Assembly: GCF_018129405.1 (NCBI RefSeq) | Contig: NZ_JAFCLP010000031.1 | Coordinates: 1 to 63,736 of the forward strand | Direction of reading: 5' to 3' | Source: Bradyrhizobium iriomotense | Lineage (GTDB): Bacteria > Pseudomonadota > Alphaproteobacteria > Rhizobiales > Xanthobacteraceae | DNA length: 63,736 nt | Shown: in pieces, positions 35,952-44,547 of the stretch | Layout: each line of letters starts with the position of its first letter | How positions within the stretch are numbered: position 1 is the first letter of the stretch | Made by a program: the position numbers and the translations under genes | Notes under the pieces: generated by a model | What the model was told of the DNA's origin: nothing | Databases searched by the model: none | Seen by the model: the letters and a program-made list of their open reading frames with translations, nothing else

Positions 35952-36392
35952 GAAGCTTCAGCGCGGGCTTCGGTCGGCTTGCTGGGCTTAAGCGGGCCGG
36001 GTCAATTGCCAGTGCTGTCACCGTAATTGCACGGCGAAGCGATTGCTCGTGTAGATGATCACCGCAACTGGCATTCGCGCCTGGACCGTGGATCGAACCT
36101 CGTACTCATAACGTCGGCTTGCGGGCCCAAACCGGAAGTCGCCCGGCTTAGCCGTCATCGGCGGCTTGTGGACCCAAAGGCGACGTCATTGCTCCGGTGG
36201 GCACTTGCGTTGTGCAAAGACACGGCGGGCGGTGGTGCCCGCCGGTGCACAATTGGTCTGCTCGACTCACCATTGATCTGAGTCAATCTCCTCAGTGTCC
36301 TCCCGCAGAAATGATTGCGACTGCAGCATGCAAGTAATCGGACGGCTCCGGCGCAATCCTGCCGAAACTTTCCCGCGAGGGAGGAGGCCTCC
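35952..36392. other. 440-bp intergenic region before the haloperoxidase-like gene
   Basis: No credible ORF. It contains the second copy of the dispersed repeat (36111-36197) and, near its end, a strong ribosome site GGGAGGAGGCC (36379-36389) for the next gene. Any promoter would lie in 36200-36370. Confidence 0.6.
36111..36197. repeat. Dispersed repeat, copy 2
   Basis: It is similar over about 85 bp to 25745-25833 in the same orientation. Together the two copies bracket the cupin, type I secretion and LysR/Bug genes. Confidence 0.7.
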
Positions 36393-38180
36393 ATGGCTGA
36401 CCATTCCACCGTTCCAACTGAATCCTGCCTGGCGTCGCCGGGCCCGTCGACCGCGATCACTCGCCGCTCGCTGCTTGGCGGGACCGGCATTGCGGTTGGC
36501 GCCGCCGTGCTTGCGTCTCCGCCGAGCATGCCCGGGTTCGCCCCGGCGCTGGCGCAGCCTGTGAGCGCGGACGCCCGACCGCTCGACGCGGCGTTCAAAC
36601 ACCGGGCCTTCGAAGTCCGCGGGGTCTGTGCGAGCAACAACGAGAAAATGCCCATCGCGCCCCATCCGACGAATGGCGATGAGGCGCGCTACACCAACAA
36701 GATCGGTTCCGATTCACGGGGCCTGCCGCACGACAAGCGCGGCGAAGTTGAAGCAGAGGCATGGCAAACGCTTTATGCCGCTTGCCAGTCGGGCGAGCCC
36801 GCGGATTTCGAGAAAATCCGGCTCGGCGGCACGCGCAAGCTGGTCAATCCCTTGGGCACACTGGCCGTCAGTCTCAGCGGCATAAACCCTACTCAGATTG
36901 GAATACCCCCGGCACCGGCTCTTGCAAGTGCGGAGCGCGGTGGCGAGGCGGTCGAGGTATATTGGCAATCCCTGCTTCGTGATGTTCCGCTTACCGAGTT
37001 GCGCGACGACACCTCCAATCGGGACGTGCTTGCGGCAACCGAGGAGATCAACAAGCTTACCGATTTCCGAGGGCCGAAGTCTGGTGGGCGGGTCACGCCC
37101 GGCACACTGTTCCGCGCCAATGCGCTTTATTTCGACGCAGGCGACCCGAAGGGCCGCTCCGTCACGCCTCCAGGCGTTTTGGACGGTCCGCTGATCTCGC
37201 AGTTCCTGCTCAGGGACGCGCCCTATGCCGCGCAGTGGATCAGTGCCCAAGTTCGCACCGTGTCGCCCGCCAATGAATTCCTGACCGACTACGAGGAGTG
37301 GCTGGCGATCCAGAACGGCGCCGCACCGAAACGCCAGTTGCAGTTCGACGCGACACCGCGATACATCACGACAGGGAGAGATCTCGCCGAGTATATCCAC
37401 ACGGGTCCTGCACTTGGGTGGGCGGCAGCATTGATCCTTGCGACACCCGGTGGCGGGGCGGACAAACGCTACTCCGGGATCTATCCGCCGGGAGAGCCTG
37501 TGTCCTACCCCTCGAACCCGTATCGGAAATTGAAAACCCAGGTCCCTGCGGGTGCCACCTTCGGATTGCAATACGTGCAGGCACTGCTCGCCACGGGGAT
37601 CAGTAACTCCGTCCGCGCGGCCTATTGGCAGAAGTATTTCGTGCATCGGACTGTGCGACCGGAAGCCTACGGCGCTCTGGCGCATCATCGCCTCGCCAAT
37701 GGCGTGAGCGACTACCCGCTGCATGATGATTTCCTGAAATCGGAAGCCCTCGCTCGCAGCAAGGCCAAATACGGCACTTATCTGTTGTCGCAAACCTATC
37801 CGGAGGGCGCGCCCTTCCACTCCACCTATCCCGGCGGGGCCACGAGCGTTGGTGCCGTCACGGCGACCATATTGAAGGCGTTTTTCGACGAGAGCCGCGT
37901 CATCACCAACCCGGTGCAACCCGATCCGGCTGACCCGACGAAGCTCGTGCCCTATAGCGGCCCGCCGCTCACGGTCGGCGGAGAGTTGAACAAGCTCGCG
38001 GTGAATTTCGGTTTCGGACGGAATTGGGCGGGCATCCACTGGCGTTCCGACGCCTCCGCCTCAATGGCAATCGGTGAGGAAGTGGCTATCTGCATGTTGC
38101 GGGACGAGCGCGCTACCCTTCGCGAGCCGTTCGACGGCTTCTCCTTCACGCGTTTCGACGGCAGTCGCGTGACAATCTGA
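36393..38180 (+). CDS. Vanadium-haloperoxidase-like PAP2 protein, Tat-exported
   Basis: A 595-residue protein. Twin-Arg signal ITRRSLLGGTGIAVGAAVLA (~23-42). The C-terminal half fits the vanadium-dependent haloperoxidase/PAP2 fold: KYFVHRTVRPEAYG (~413-426, vanadate-binding Arg region), FHSTYPGGATSVGA (~475-489) and GRNWAGIHWRSDA (~540-552, vanadate ligand His). The middle motif is normally YPSGHA; here the His appears deleted (PGG-AT), so ordinary halide-oxidising activity is doubtful. ATG 36393 follows GGGAGGAGG. Located in the accessory region. Family likely, activity uncertain. Confidence 0.85.
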   Translation: MADHSTVPTESCLASPGPSTAITRRSLLGGTGIAVGAAVLASPPSMPGFAPALAQPVSADARPLDAAFKHRAFEVRGVCASNNEKMPIAPHPTNGDEARYTNKIGSDSRGLPHDKRGEVEAEAWQTLYAACQSGEPADFEKIRLGGTRKLVNPLGTLAVSLSGINPTQIGIPPAPALASAERGGEAVEVYWQSLLRDVPLTELRDDTSNRDVLAATEEINKLTDFRGPKSGGRVTPGTLFRANALYFDAGDPKGRSVTPPGVLDGPLISQFLLRDAPYAAQWISAQVRTVSPANEFLTDYEEWLAIQNGAAPKRQLQFDATPRYITTGRDLAEYIHTGPALGWAAALILATPGGGADKRYSGIYPPGEPVSYPSNPYRKLKTQVPAGATFGLQYVQALLATGISNSVRAAYWQKYFVHRTVRPEAYGALAHHRLANGVSDYPLHDDFLKSEALARSKAKYGTYLLSQTYPEGAPFHSTYPGGATSVGAVTATILKAFFDESRVITNPVQPDPADPTKLVPYSGPPLTVGGELNKLAVNFGFGRNWAGIHWRSDASASMAIGEEVAICMLRDERATLREPFDGFSFTRFDGSRVTI

Positions 38181-39062
38181 CAGCAGACGGGCGGCGTGCC
38201 TGCCGTGGGGCGCCGGTGCACATGAGCGGAAGCGTCTATGCTCGACGGCCTGTCAGTGAAGGCCCAGCGCCTCGCCAGCTAAATTGACGTTGGCCCGGAA
38301 GGCGGCCTCGTTCTGAACACGATGCGCGTTGGATTGACCTGGCCCTTAACCGGTAAGAGCGTTTAAGGCCAATGGGGTCTCGCTCCACGCGGGATCCGAC
38401 ACTAAGCGCGACAAGACTACAAGATGATCGGATGTGGCGAGCACTTCCGGTTTTGGCCCGAGGCGGCCCCCTGGAAGATCGCAGTGACGTCTGCTGTTCG
38501 GGGCAAAACGGACCCGTTGTGCCCATAACGAGTTCTTCCGAGTTTGACCCAGCAGACGTCGGCCATATCGAATTATGCGAAGAGAGCCATTGTCGCGCCT
38601 ACCAGGTCGTATCCCGGAGAGGCTCCTGCTCATGGGTAGGCAAGCGTCGATTTTGCACTAACAACCAGAGGGAGATTCCAGTCTGGGGACAAAATGAGAT
38701 TTCCAGGATTTTCGAACGCCTCGGCCGACCGTCTCCCTGTTCGCGTATCAGGTCACTGACTCCAGCGCACTGGGCGTTGTCGGTCCGATAATTCCCCCGA
38801 GTGCAACTGGTTATCGCGAGTCCGGCAAGATTGCAGTCGTCTGGCGCCCAAACTTCTCATCCTACCTCGAGGTACACGCAATCGGGCAGGCCAGGGGCCC
38901 TCCAAGCCGATCGCAGGGTACAGCCCGACCCAGACAACCGGAGTTCAAGCCGGTCTCCGGTACACGTGGAATTGAGTAGTCATCGCGTTTGGGCGAAGCG
39001 GCGGCCTTGATAACCTCTAACGGGCGTGCTCTACCCAAAGTCGATTATTTTGAGGATAGCCC
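38181..39062. other. 880-bp low-coding region
   Basis: No intact gene. 38200-38700 shows only short open frames without ribosome sites. From 38698 to 38975 there is a frameshifted coding remnant (listed separately). The leader of the first small exported gene starts at about 38987. The region looks like decayed DNA at the edge of the accessory segment. Confidence 0.6.
38698..38975 (+). pseudogene. Frameshifted 3' remnant of a beta-barrel-like protein
   Basis: Reading from 38698 gives a plausible beta-rich segment (VSLFAYQVTDSSALGVVGP... RESGKIAVVWRPNFSSYL). After a one-base shift near 38880-38900 the frame continues as IAGYSPTQTTGVQAGLRYTW-N-stop at 38975, a typical last strand of an outer membrane barrel. 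No start codon or 5' part is present, so it seems a truncated, frameshifted copy. The identification is by residue pattern only. Confidence 0.4.
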
Positions 39063-39152
39063 ATGATGTTCGGCAGAGCGATTTCTCTTGCAAGTGCAAC
39101 CTTTGCGCTCGGCGCCGTTCTGTTTGCAGCCGATGCTCGTGCGCAGAAGGTG
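38987..39152 (+). repeat. Tandem duplication unit 1
   Basis: From gtttgggcgaagcggcggcc through the leader (aaagtcgattatttt) to the signal-peptide codons (gatgctcgtgcgcagaa) this unit is closely similar to 39328-39493. Leader and gene start were duplicated together. Confidence 0.85.
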
Positions 39153-39317
39153 CAGGTGCCCGCCGTTGGGAACGGCGTCACTGCTCGCACATTGCCCAGC
39201 CCCACTGCGCCAAGACTGCCCAACCAGACCCAGACCCAAACCCCGGCATTGCCGACCGGTAGTTATTCCAGCCAGACAACCAGATATCAGGGCCATCTCG
39301 GCTACACCTTGAAATGA
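39063..39317 (+). CDS. Tiny exported protein, paralog 1
   Basis: An 84-residue protein. Signal peptide 1-28 (MMFGRAISLASATFALGAVLFAADARAQ; AxA site before Gln). The mature ~56 residues are Pro/Thr/Gln-rich, without Cys, ending YQGHLGYTLK. GAGGATAGCCC stands upstream. The following gene is a paralog with nearly the same leader and signal peptide but a diverged mature part. Function unknown; secreted or periplasmic by inference. Confidence 0.7.
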   Translation: MMFGRAISLASATFALGAVLFAADARAQKVQVPAVGNGVTARTLPSPTAPRLPNQTQTQTPALPTGSYSSQTTRYQGHLGYTLK

Positions 39318-39327
39318 GCCGTTATGG

Positions 39328-39493
39328 TGTTTGGAGCGAAGCGGCGGCCTCGCATAATCTCCAACGGGCGCGCTCCACTTAAAGTCGATTATTTAGAGGA
39401 GTGCCCCGCCATGTTTAGCAGAGCGATCTCTCTTGCAGGTGCAGCCTTGGTGCTCGGCGCCGTTCTGATTGCAACCGATGCTCGTGCGCAGAA
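39328..39493 (+). repeat. Tandem duplication unit 2
   Basis: Second copy of the unit at 38987-39152, 341 bases downstream. It covers promoter/leader and signal-peptide codons of the second small exported gene. Confidence 0.85.
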
Positions 39494-39668
39494 TGTAGGA
39501 CAGAATGTACCGGCGCCCGTCATTAGAAACGGCGTCCTCGTTTACCCCAATCTGCAAAGACCGCCAAACCAGGCCCCGACATTGCAGAATCTCGGCAATC
39601 AGCCGCCGCGGGATCTTGCTGTGGGCGGTCCCTCTATAGGGCTTAGGTACCAAGGAAACGTGCGGTAA
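39411..39668 (+). CDS. Tiny exported protein, paralog 2
   Basis: An 85-residue paralog of the preceding gene: MFSRAISLAGAALVLGAVL then ATDARAQ as signal peptide, and a Pro/Asn/Gln-rich mature part (NVPAPVIRNGVLVYPNLQRPPNQ) ending GLRYQGNVR. The start at ATG 39411 follows TTAGAGGAGTGCCCCGCC. An upstream in-frame extension to 39324 lies in the duplicated leader and is rejected. The pattern of conserved signal, variable mature peptide is notable. Function unknown. Confidence 0.7.
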   Translation: MFSRAISLAGAALVLGAVLIATDARAQNVGQNVPAPVIRNGVLVYPNLQRPPNQAPTLQNLGNQPPRDLAVGGPSIGLRYQGNVR

Positions 39669-39888
39669 GGGCCCATCTATCGGCTTGGCCTCCTGCTGCG
39701 GACATCGCGCCTATCCTGCCGCTTTCTCGTCGTAAGTGGCCTGGCGTGAAAATCAAAACGCCGATGCCCGGTCGTAGCCCATCAGCGACGTGACGCTTCC
39801 TCCAGGGCCAGTTGAATTCGGCCGGCGATTGTCAGGCACTTGGCTTTCTGCCGATTAGGCATCTGGAGCCTCCGCCAATGCGTGCGCG

Positions 39889-40053
39889 TTAGTCTTCCGA
39901 TCTGATCGGGACACTGCTCCTGCGCAGCGCCTCAAGTGCGATGCGGGTATGGTGGACAGCTTCTTGGTTGCCGGCCTTTTCGAGTGCTTCGAGAGCCCAG
40001 ATTAAATACTGCATCGCGGTTTCAGCGTCAGCGTTCTTGTTGGTGGCGGTCAT
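39889..40053 (-). CDS. 54-residue hypothetical
   Basis: ATG 40053 opens MTATNKNADAETAMQYLIWALEALEKAGNQE... ending RSSVPIRSED. It is one helical hairpin with a regular AMQYLIWALEALEKAG / VHHTRIALEALRR pattern, suggesting a small two-helix soluble protein. A longer frame to 40170 is open but has an unlikely composition. No clear ribosome site is present, so support is moderate. Confidence 0.45.
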   Translation of the reverse strand: MTATNKNADAETAMQYLIWALEALEKAGNQEAVHHTRIALEALRRSSVPIRSED

Positions 40054-40495
40054 GCAACCAGTTCGTAGCTCATTCCGTTCTGTTCGTCCCCGACATCCAC
40101 GCATGGACAGCATGCACCCCCAATCGACTGATGAGTGCAAGAGTGAACAGTTCCTGGATTGTGGAAGCAAGCAGCCGGTTTGTGGCCGAGGCTGCCTCTC
40201 GGTGCTCGTCTAAGCGTCGGGTGTCGCGTGTAGACGAGAAGCGGCTTGCAGGGATCTCGGGAAATTCACTGCGAACTCTAAGGGTATGATCGGATCATCA
40301 TTCGGAACGCTGAACTTATAGTCGACCTTGGTCTTGGTGCCTTTCCAACCCAAGTGGAGCACGGGTGAGCATTCACCACTGGTATGGCCCAAAACTGTCT
40401 CCGTCCCGATGGGATCGGAACGGAGCTCCAGCTTCCAGCTTGATGCTCTTGCCTCGAGCGAACCGGTACGCAGCTCGCTCGAAAATGCTCCAGCG
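40054..40495. other. 440 bp without a clear gene
   Basis: On the minus strand a frame ending at 40210 reads SSWKLELRSDPIGTETVLGH... LGWKGTKTKVDYKFSVPNDD, which looks protein-like, but it has no plausible start codon or ribosome site downstream of the 40496 stop. It may be a decayed or shifted tail of the adjacent exported-protein gene. Confidence 0.4.
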
Positions 40496-41056
40496 CTAGC
40501 GCTTCGATCGCTTGAGTTCGGCGACTTGAAACTTGTTGCCGGCGGAGAGGCTGCTGCAGATCCAGTAGGCTCTGTTCCGGTAGTCGCCCAGGAACACCTT
40601 GGTCTCGACGCAATCCACGTAGTTCTTGTGCGTGATGGTGTCTGTGCAGGTCGGCGAGAAGGGTGCATCGGTTTGTCCGCCGCCCGACTCGCTGCACCCG
40701 ACCCAGGGATCCTTGCCGCGTCTGAAGCTTGTTTGACAGCCACCGTTGCAACTGCTGGCGCGCTTCTCCAGCGCGGCAATCCTCGCCAATGGTGAACCCG
40801 GTGCTGGCGACGGCGTTCGACCGGATGACGGTTGAGCGGTTGCCGACCGGATGTGGCGGGTTGACGATGTCGGGCGAGATGTCCCTGTGTTGACCACCTG
40901 CTTCGGTCTTGCCGCCTGCTTTGGCGCATCGACCGTGACGGAGGGAACCTGGGTGGGGGAGCTTGTTGCGGTTTGCGACACCGCCGGGCTGCACAGCAAG
41001 ACCGTTGACAAGAAAGCGAAGGCTGAAGGCGCGACAAATCCTGACGACAATCTCAT
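40496..41056 (-). CDS. Exported Cys-containing hypothetical
   Basis: A 186-residue protein. ATG 41056 behind GAAAGGACATGTC; signal peptide ~1-28 (AFAFLSTVLLCSPAVSQ). A Ser/Thr/Pro-rich linker follows (~30-90), then a Cys-rich C-terminus (SSCNGGCQTSF, VGCSESGGG, SPTCTDTI, VDCVETK, WICSSLS; seven Cys). Disulfide-stabilised periplasmic or secreted domain is likely. No family recognised. The next open frame downstream may be a broken extension. Confidence 0.65.
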   Translation of the reverse strand: MRLSSGFVAPSAFAFLSTVLLCSPAVSQTATSSPTQVPSVTVDAPKQAARPKQVVNTGTSRPTSSTRHIRSATAQPSSGRTPSPAPGSPLARIAALEKRASSCNGGCQTSFRRGKDPWVGCSESGGGQTDAPFSPTCTDTITHKNYVDCVETKVFLGDYRNRAYWICSSLSAGNKFQVAELKRSKR

Positions 41057-41351
41057 GACATGTCCTTTCAAGGACGGACGTTCCGTCCCAATGTTTGCAC
41101 GCCACAAAATGCTAGCCGAGACTCCCGAGCCTGACTACCGGTGGTTGAAGCGATTTCCGCGGATGACAGCCATGCACATGACGACGGAGGAGAATGCAGG
41201 CTGCGCGCCCAAAGCGGTTGCCATGTCGGCGGCCGGCTCTTCTGTGACATCCAGTGATGTCCGCTATTGCGCCGTCGTCGGCGGAGAAGCGGACATCAGG
41301 GGCGCCGGAGCGGAACGCTCCGATCCCGCGAGGGTGCGGTTTTAGAGGTGC

Positions 41352-41567
41352 CTACTCCTCGTCTTCGTCCTCGTCGTCTTCTTCCTCGTCTTCCTCTTCC
41401 TCTTCTTCTTCCACCTGCACCAGCGCGGCCAGCGGCAGCGTCTCGCGGAAGAGATCGCCCTCCATGCCCATCCAGAGGCAGAGCACCTCGTTCTCCTTCA
41501 CCTCCGCAACCGTCAGCGGCTGGCCGCCGGATTTCAGCATGACGACATCGCCGGCTTTCAAGTCCAT
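41352..41567 (-). CDS. YodC-like (DUF2158) protein with acidic tail
   Basis: A 71-residue protein. Residues 1-48 match the YodC/DUF2158 pattern: MDLKAGDVVMLKSGGQPLTV, then CLWMGMEGDLFRETLPLAAL. The last ~22 residues are nearly all Glu and Asp, encoded by a CTC/TTC-rich stretch (41352-41413 on the plus strand) prone to slippage. ATG 41567 with AAAGGA upstream; the longer frame is rejected. Function unknown. Confidence 0.8.
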   Translation of the reverse strand: MDLKAGDVVMLKSGGQPLTVAEVKENEVLCLWMGMEGDLFRETLPLAALVQVEEEEEEEDEEEDDEDEDEE

Positions 41568-41880
41568 GGATTGTCCTTTCGAGTTGATCGACCGGGAGGA
41601 GGCTAGCAGGCGGTCATGACACGCCGAACACGGGCGAATCTCACAGCAAAACGCGACCTCATCCTGAGGGCCCGCCGCAGGCGGGCGTCTCGAAGGATGG
41701 GCCGCGAGCGAACTGCTTGCCAGGTTCTGCGCGTTCATCGCACGCATCCCGACGATGGCATTATGCCCCTGTTTTGCCCGACGGGTCAAACGCGATTCGT
41801 AAAATCCGTAAATCTTTGATTTTGCAGCAGCCGGCTACTGTGCATGGGGTTGTTTTCGCAGTTTTAGTTGTCGTGCCTGC
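41568..41880. other. 313-bp gap with dispersed-repeat sequence
   Basis: No ORF. 41657-41700 holds the palindrome cctcatcctgagggcccgcc-gca-ggcgggcg...aaggatgg. 41755-41870 (cattatgcccctgttttgcc ... gggttgttttcgcagttttag) is AT-richer than its surroundings and resembles sequence I associate with repeated Bradyrhizobium intergenic DNA; copy number was not checked. Confidence 0.5.
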
Positions 41881-42627
41881 TTACGGCCGCTCCGGCACCA
41901 GTTCGGTCAGCGAGCGGATGATGCGGTCGGGCTTGACGGTCGAGCCTTCGGGCAGGCCGTCGCCATGCACGTCCATCCAGATCGCATAGATGCCGAGGCG
42001 CTGCGGCGTCACGACTTCCCATTCCAGATTGTCGCCGATCATCCAGGTGTCTTTGGCGGTGACGCCGAGCGCCTCCATCGCGTGCAGATAGGCGCGCTCC
42101 TCGGGCTTGCCGAAACCGTGCTCGCCCTCGATCTGGATGTGGTGGAAGCGGTGCGCCAGCTCGAAACGCTCGACCTTGGCGCGCTGCATGTCGGCAGCGC
42201 CGTTGGTCACCAGCGCCAGCTTGATGCCGAGCGCCTTCAGCTTGTCGATGGCTTCATGCGCGCCGGGGAAGACGAACATCTCCTCCTCGCGATAGGCGGT
42301 GAAGCGATCGGCGAGGCGGATGGCGAGATCGTCGGGCAGCGCGCGATGGCCGGCCGCCGCGAGCGCGGCAAAGCCGCCCTTGACCGTCAGGTGCCGGGCC
42401 TCGGCGAGCTTCATCCGCCACGCCGCTTCCGCGTTTGCCCAGAAGTTTCGCGCGAAGGCCAGCACGGCGGTCGCGACCTGCGCCGGCGGCAGCGGCGCAA
42501 GCTCCTCGGCGAACTCGTTCGCGATCGTGTTCCAGGCGATCTCGGGCCGGCCATAGGCCGACAGGATGGTGTCGTCCATGTCGATCAGCATGGCGCGCGG
42601 CAGCGGCCTCACAGCGCTCATGGCCAT
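41881..42627 (-). CDS. HAD family hydrolase
   Basis: A 248-residue HAD phosphatase. Motif [11 protein letters not shown] (nucleophile Asp16, Asp18), motif II VTNGA (~140), motif III Lys in [10 protein letters not shown] (~172) and motif [12 protein letters not shown] (~195). The cap is a helical C1 type between motifs I and II. Substrate unknown, probably a small phosphomonoester. Two start codons fit: 42627 (4 bases after GGAGG) and 42621, which overlaps the hemF stop as ATGA; translation is coupled to hemF. Confidence 0.88.
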   Translation of the reverse strand: MAMSAVRPLPRAMLIDMDDTILSAYGRPEIAWNTIANEFAEELAPLPPAQVATAVLAFARNFWANAEAAWRMKLAEARHLTVKGGFAALAAAGHRALPDDLAIRLADRFTAYREEEMFVFPGAHEAIDKLKALGIKLALVTNGAADMQRAKVERFELAHRFHHIQIEGEHGFGKPEERAYLHAMEALGVTAKDTWMIGDNLEWEVVTPQRLGIYAIWMDVHGDGLPEGSTVKPDRIIRSLTELVPERP

Positions 42628-43517
42628 TTCACCTCCGGCGGCAGCGACGACAGGATCGAGTCCACATTGCCGCCGGTCTTGAGCCCGAAGATGGTGCCGC
42701 GGTCGTAGAGCAGGTTGAACTCGACATAGCGGCCGCGCCGGATCAATTGCTCCTCGCGGTCCGCAGCGGTCCAGGCGCTCGCGAAATTGCGCCGGACGAT
42801 GTCGGGGTAGATCTTCAGGAAGGCGCGGCCGACATCCCTGGTGAAGGCGAGGTCGGCGTCCCAGTCGCCGCTGTCGTGCCAGTCGTAGAAGATGCCGCCG
42901 ATCCCGCGCGCCTCTTTCCGGTGTGGCAGGTAGAAATATTCGTCGCACCACTTCTTGTACTTGTCGTAGTCGGCAACGCCGTTCGGCTGGTTGCAGGCCT
43001 CTTTCATCGCGGCATGGAAGGCGATGCTGTCCGCATCCTCCTGCGTGCGCCGGCGGTCGAGCACTGGCGTCAGGTCGGCGCCGCCGCCGAACCAGGCTTT
43101 GGTGGTGACGACGAAGCGCGTGTTCATGTGCACGGCGGGCACGTGCGGATTGCGCATGTGCGCGATCAGCGAGATGCCGGACGCCCAGAATTTTGGATCC
43201 TCCGCGGCGCCGGGGATCTGCGCCCGAAACTCGGGCGCGAATTCGCCGTGCACGGTCGAGCAGTGCACACCGACCTTCTCGAACAGGCGGCCATGCATGA
43301 TCGACATCACGCCGCCACCGCCGGCCGCGCCGGTGTGGTCGGTCCGCTGCCAGGGCGTGCGTTTGAAGCGGCCGGCCTCGCCGGGACAGAGGTTTGGGGG
43401 CGCATCGTCTTCCAGGCGCTCGAAGCTCGCGCAGATGTCGTCGCGCAAGGCCTCGAACCAGGCGCGGGCGCGGGCCTTGCGATCTTCGATCGAGCTTGGG
43501 TCCATCGTGGATGTCAT
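42618..43517 (-). CDS. hemF: Oxygen-dependent coproporphyrinogen III oxidase
   Basis: A 299-residue HemF, making protoporphyrinogen IX from coproporphyrinogen III with O2 in heme synthesis. Conserved blocks include [18 protein letters not shown] (~69-86), [31 protein letters not shown] (~198) and the C-terminal [31 protein letters not shown] 43517 lies 4 bases after the queD stop. A heme gene of the aerobic type fits the bc1 genes nearby. Confidence 0.97.
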   Translation of the reverse strand: MTSTMDPSSIEDRKARARAWFEALRDDICASFERLEDDAPPNLCPGEAGRFKRTPWQRTDHTGAAGGGGVMSIMHGRLFEKVGVHCSTVHGEFAPEFRAQIPGAAEDPKFWASGISLIAHMRNPHVPAVHMNTRFVVTTKAWFGGGADLTPVLDRRRTQEDADSIAFHAAMKEACNQPNGVADYDKYKKWCDEYFYLPHRKEARGIGGIFYDWHDSGDWDADLAFTRDVGRAFLKIYPDIVRRNFASAWTAADREEQLIRRGRYVEFNLLYDRGTIFGLKTGGNVDSILSSLPPEVKWP

Positions 43518-43521
43518 ACTG

Positions 43522-43887
43522 TCAGCCTTGCGGACCGTAATAGGTGCAGCTCTCGTTGCAACTGTCGCGGTGGATGCTGATGCGGGTCAGCTTGCCGATA
43601 TGCTGTAGCCGCTCCCAGACGAAGCGTGAGAGGTTTTCCAGCGTCGGCTTGCCCAGCGCCTCGATCTTGTTGAGGTACTTGTGGTCGAGCGTGAGCCGGA
43701 CGTCCTCGATGGCGCGCTGGAGCAGGCCGAGGTCGACCACCATGCCGGTCTCGGGATCGGGCGTGCCGCGCACGGTCACCTCGGCGCGGAAGGAGTGGCC
43801 GTGGATCTCTTCGCTGGCAGCACCAAAGGTCGTTCCCGACAGCGAATGCGCCGCCTCGAAGCGGAACGATTTCGTCAATTCCCACAT
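43522..43887 (-). CDS. queD: QueD-like 6-carboxytetrahydropterin synthase
   Basis: A 121-residue PTPS/QueD protein for queuosine (7-deazaguanine) synthesis. Zinc ligands His14 (EAAHSL), His29 and His31 (IHGHSF) are kept, and so is the LDHKYLNK segment (~64-71). The catalytic Cys that stands four residues before the HGH pair in QueD is Ser here (AASEEIHGH), and the later Glu before the C-terminal Cys is Asp (RDSCNESC). ATG 43887; a TTG at 43902 is a possible earlier start. It follows queE in one operon. QueD role likely, altered chemistry possible. Confidence 0.88.
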   Translation of the reverse strand: MWELTKSFRFEAAHSLSGTTFGAASEEIHGHSFRAEVTVRGTPDPETGMVVDLGLLQRAIEDVRLTLDHKYLNKIEALGKPTLENLSRFVWERLQHIGKLTRISIHRDSCNESCTYYGPQG

Positions 43888-43904
43888 CTGTTCGAAAACC
43901 AATC

Positions 43905-44537
43905 CTATCTGATGCCGAGCGATTTATGCGTCTGCACGCTGAGCCGCCATTGCGGATGATGCAGGCAATAGTCGATCGCCCGTGCGGTGTTCTCGGCGAC
44001 CTCCGGCCCGTCCATCGGCTGCAGCGAGAAGCGCTCGAAGGCGAGACCTTCGAAGGTCTCGGGCGCGGCGAGGGCTTGCGGATAGACCAGCTTCAGCTCG
44101 TGGCCGCGGCGCAGCACGAGCTCGCTGCCGCCCTTGGGGCTGACGCAGATCCAGTCGAGCCCTTCGGGCGGCTCGATCGTGCCGTTGGTCTCGACGCCGA
44201 TCTCGAAACCTCGCGCATGGAGCGCTTCGATCAGGGCGTCGTCGACCTGGAGCAGCGGCTCGCCGCCGGTCAGCACCACATAGCGGTTGGCGGCTGATGC
44301 CGTCCATTGTGCGTGGATCGTATCGGCGAGTTCCGCGGCCGAGGCGTAGCGGCCGCCCAGCGTGCCGTCGGTGCCGACGAAATCCGTGTCGCAGAACTTG
44401 CAGGTCGCATCCAAGCGGTCGGCCTCGCGGCCGCTCCAGAGGTTGCAGCCGGCAAAGCGGCAGAACACCGACGCGCGCCCGGCATGGGCGCCTTCGCCTT
44501 GCAGGGTCAGGAAGATCTCCTTGACCGCGTAACTCAC
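43905..44537 (-). CDS. queE: 7-carboxy-7-deazaguanine synthase
   Basis: A 210-residue radical-SAM enzyme turning 6-carboxytetrahydropterin into 7-carboxy-7-deazaguanine. The cluster motif CX14CX2C (Cys31, Cys46, Cys49) is the QueE variant that replaces CX3CX2C. GE and TGGEP motifs (VLTGGEPLLQ ~88-97) bind SAM. It overlaps nothing; queD starts 17 bases beyond its stop. Queuosine modifies the wobble base of tRNAs reading NAY codons. Confidence 0.96.
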   Translation of the reverse strand: MSYAVKEIFLTLQGEGAHAGRASVFCRFAGCNLWSGREADRLDATCKFCDTDFVGTDGTLGGRYASAAELADTIHAQWTASAANRYVVLTGGEPLLQVDDALIEALHARGFEIGVETNGTIEPPEGLDWICVSPKGGSELVLRRGHELKLVYPQALAAPETFEGLAFERFSLQPMDGPEVAENTARAIDYCLHHPQWRLSVQTHKSLGIR

Positions 44538-44547
44538 TGGTCTCTCC

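Noticed and set aside
36393-38180. Calling the PAP2-like protein a functional bromo- or chloroperoxidase
   Set aside because: The catalytic His motif is changed, so only the fold is claimed.
38372-38791. 139-codon plus-strand frame in the accessory gap
   Set aside because: No ribosome site, odd composition and no domain; the remnant in another frame explains part of the segment better.
25710-41567. An integrative element or prophage
   Set aside because: No integrase, transposase, tRNA target site or phage gene is visible; only repeats and accessory content support past insertion.
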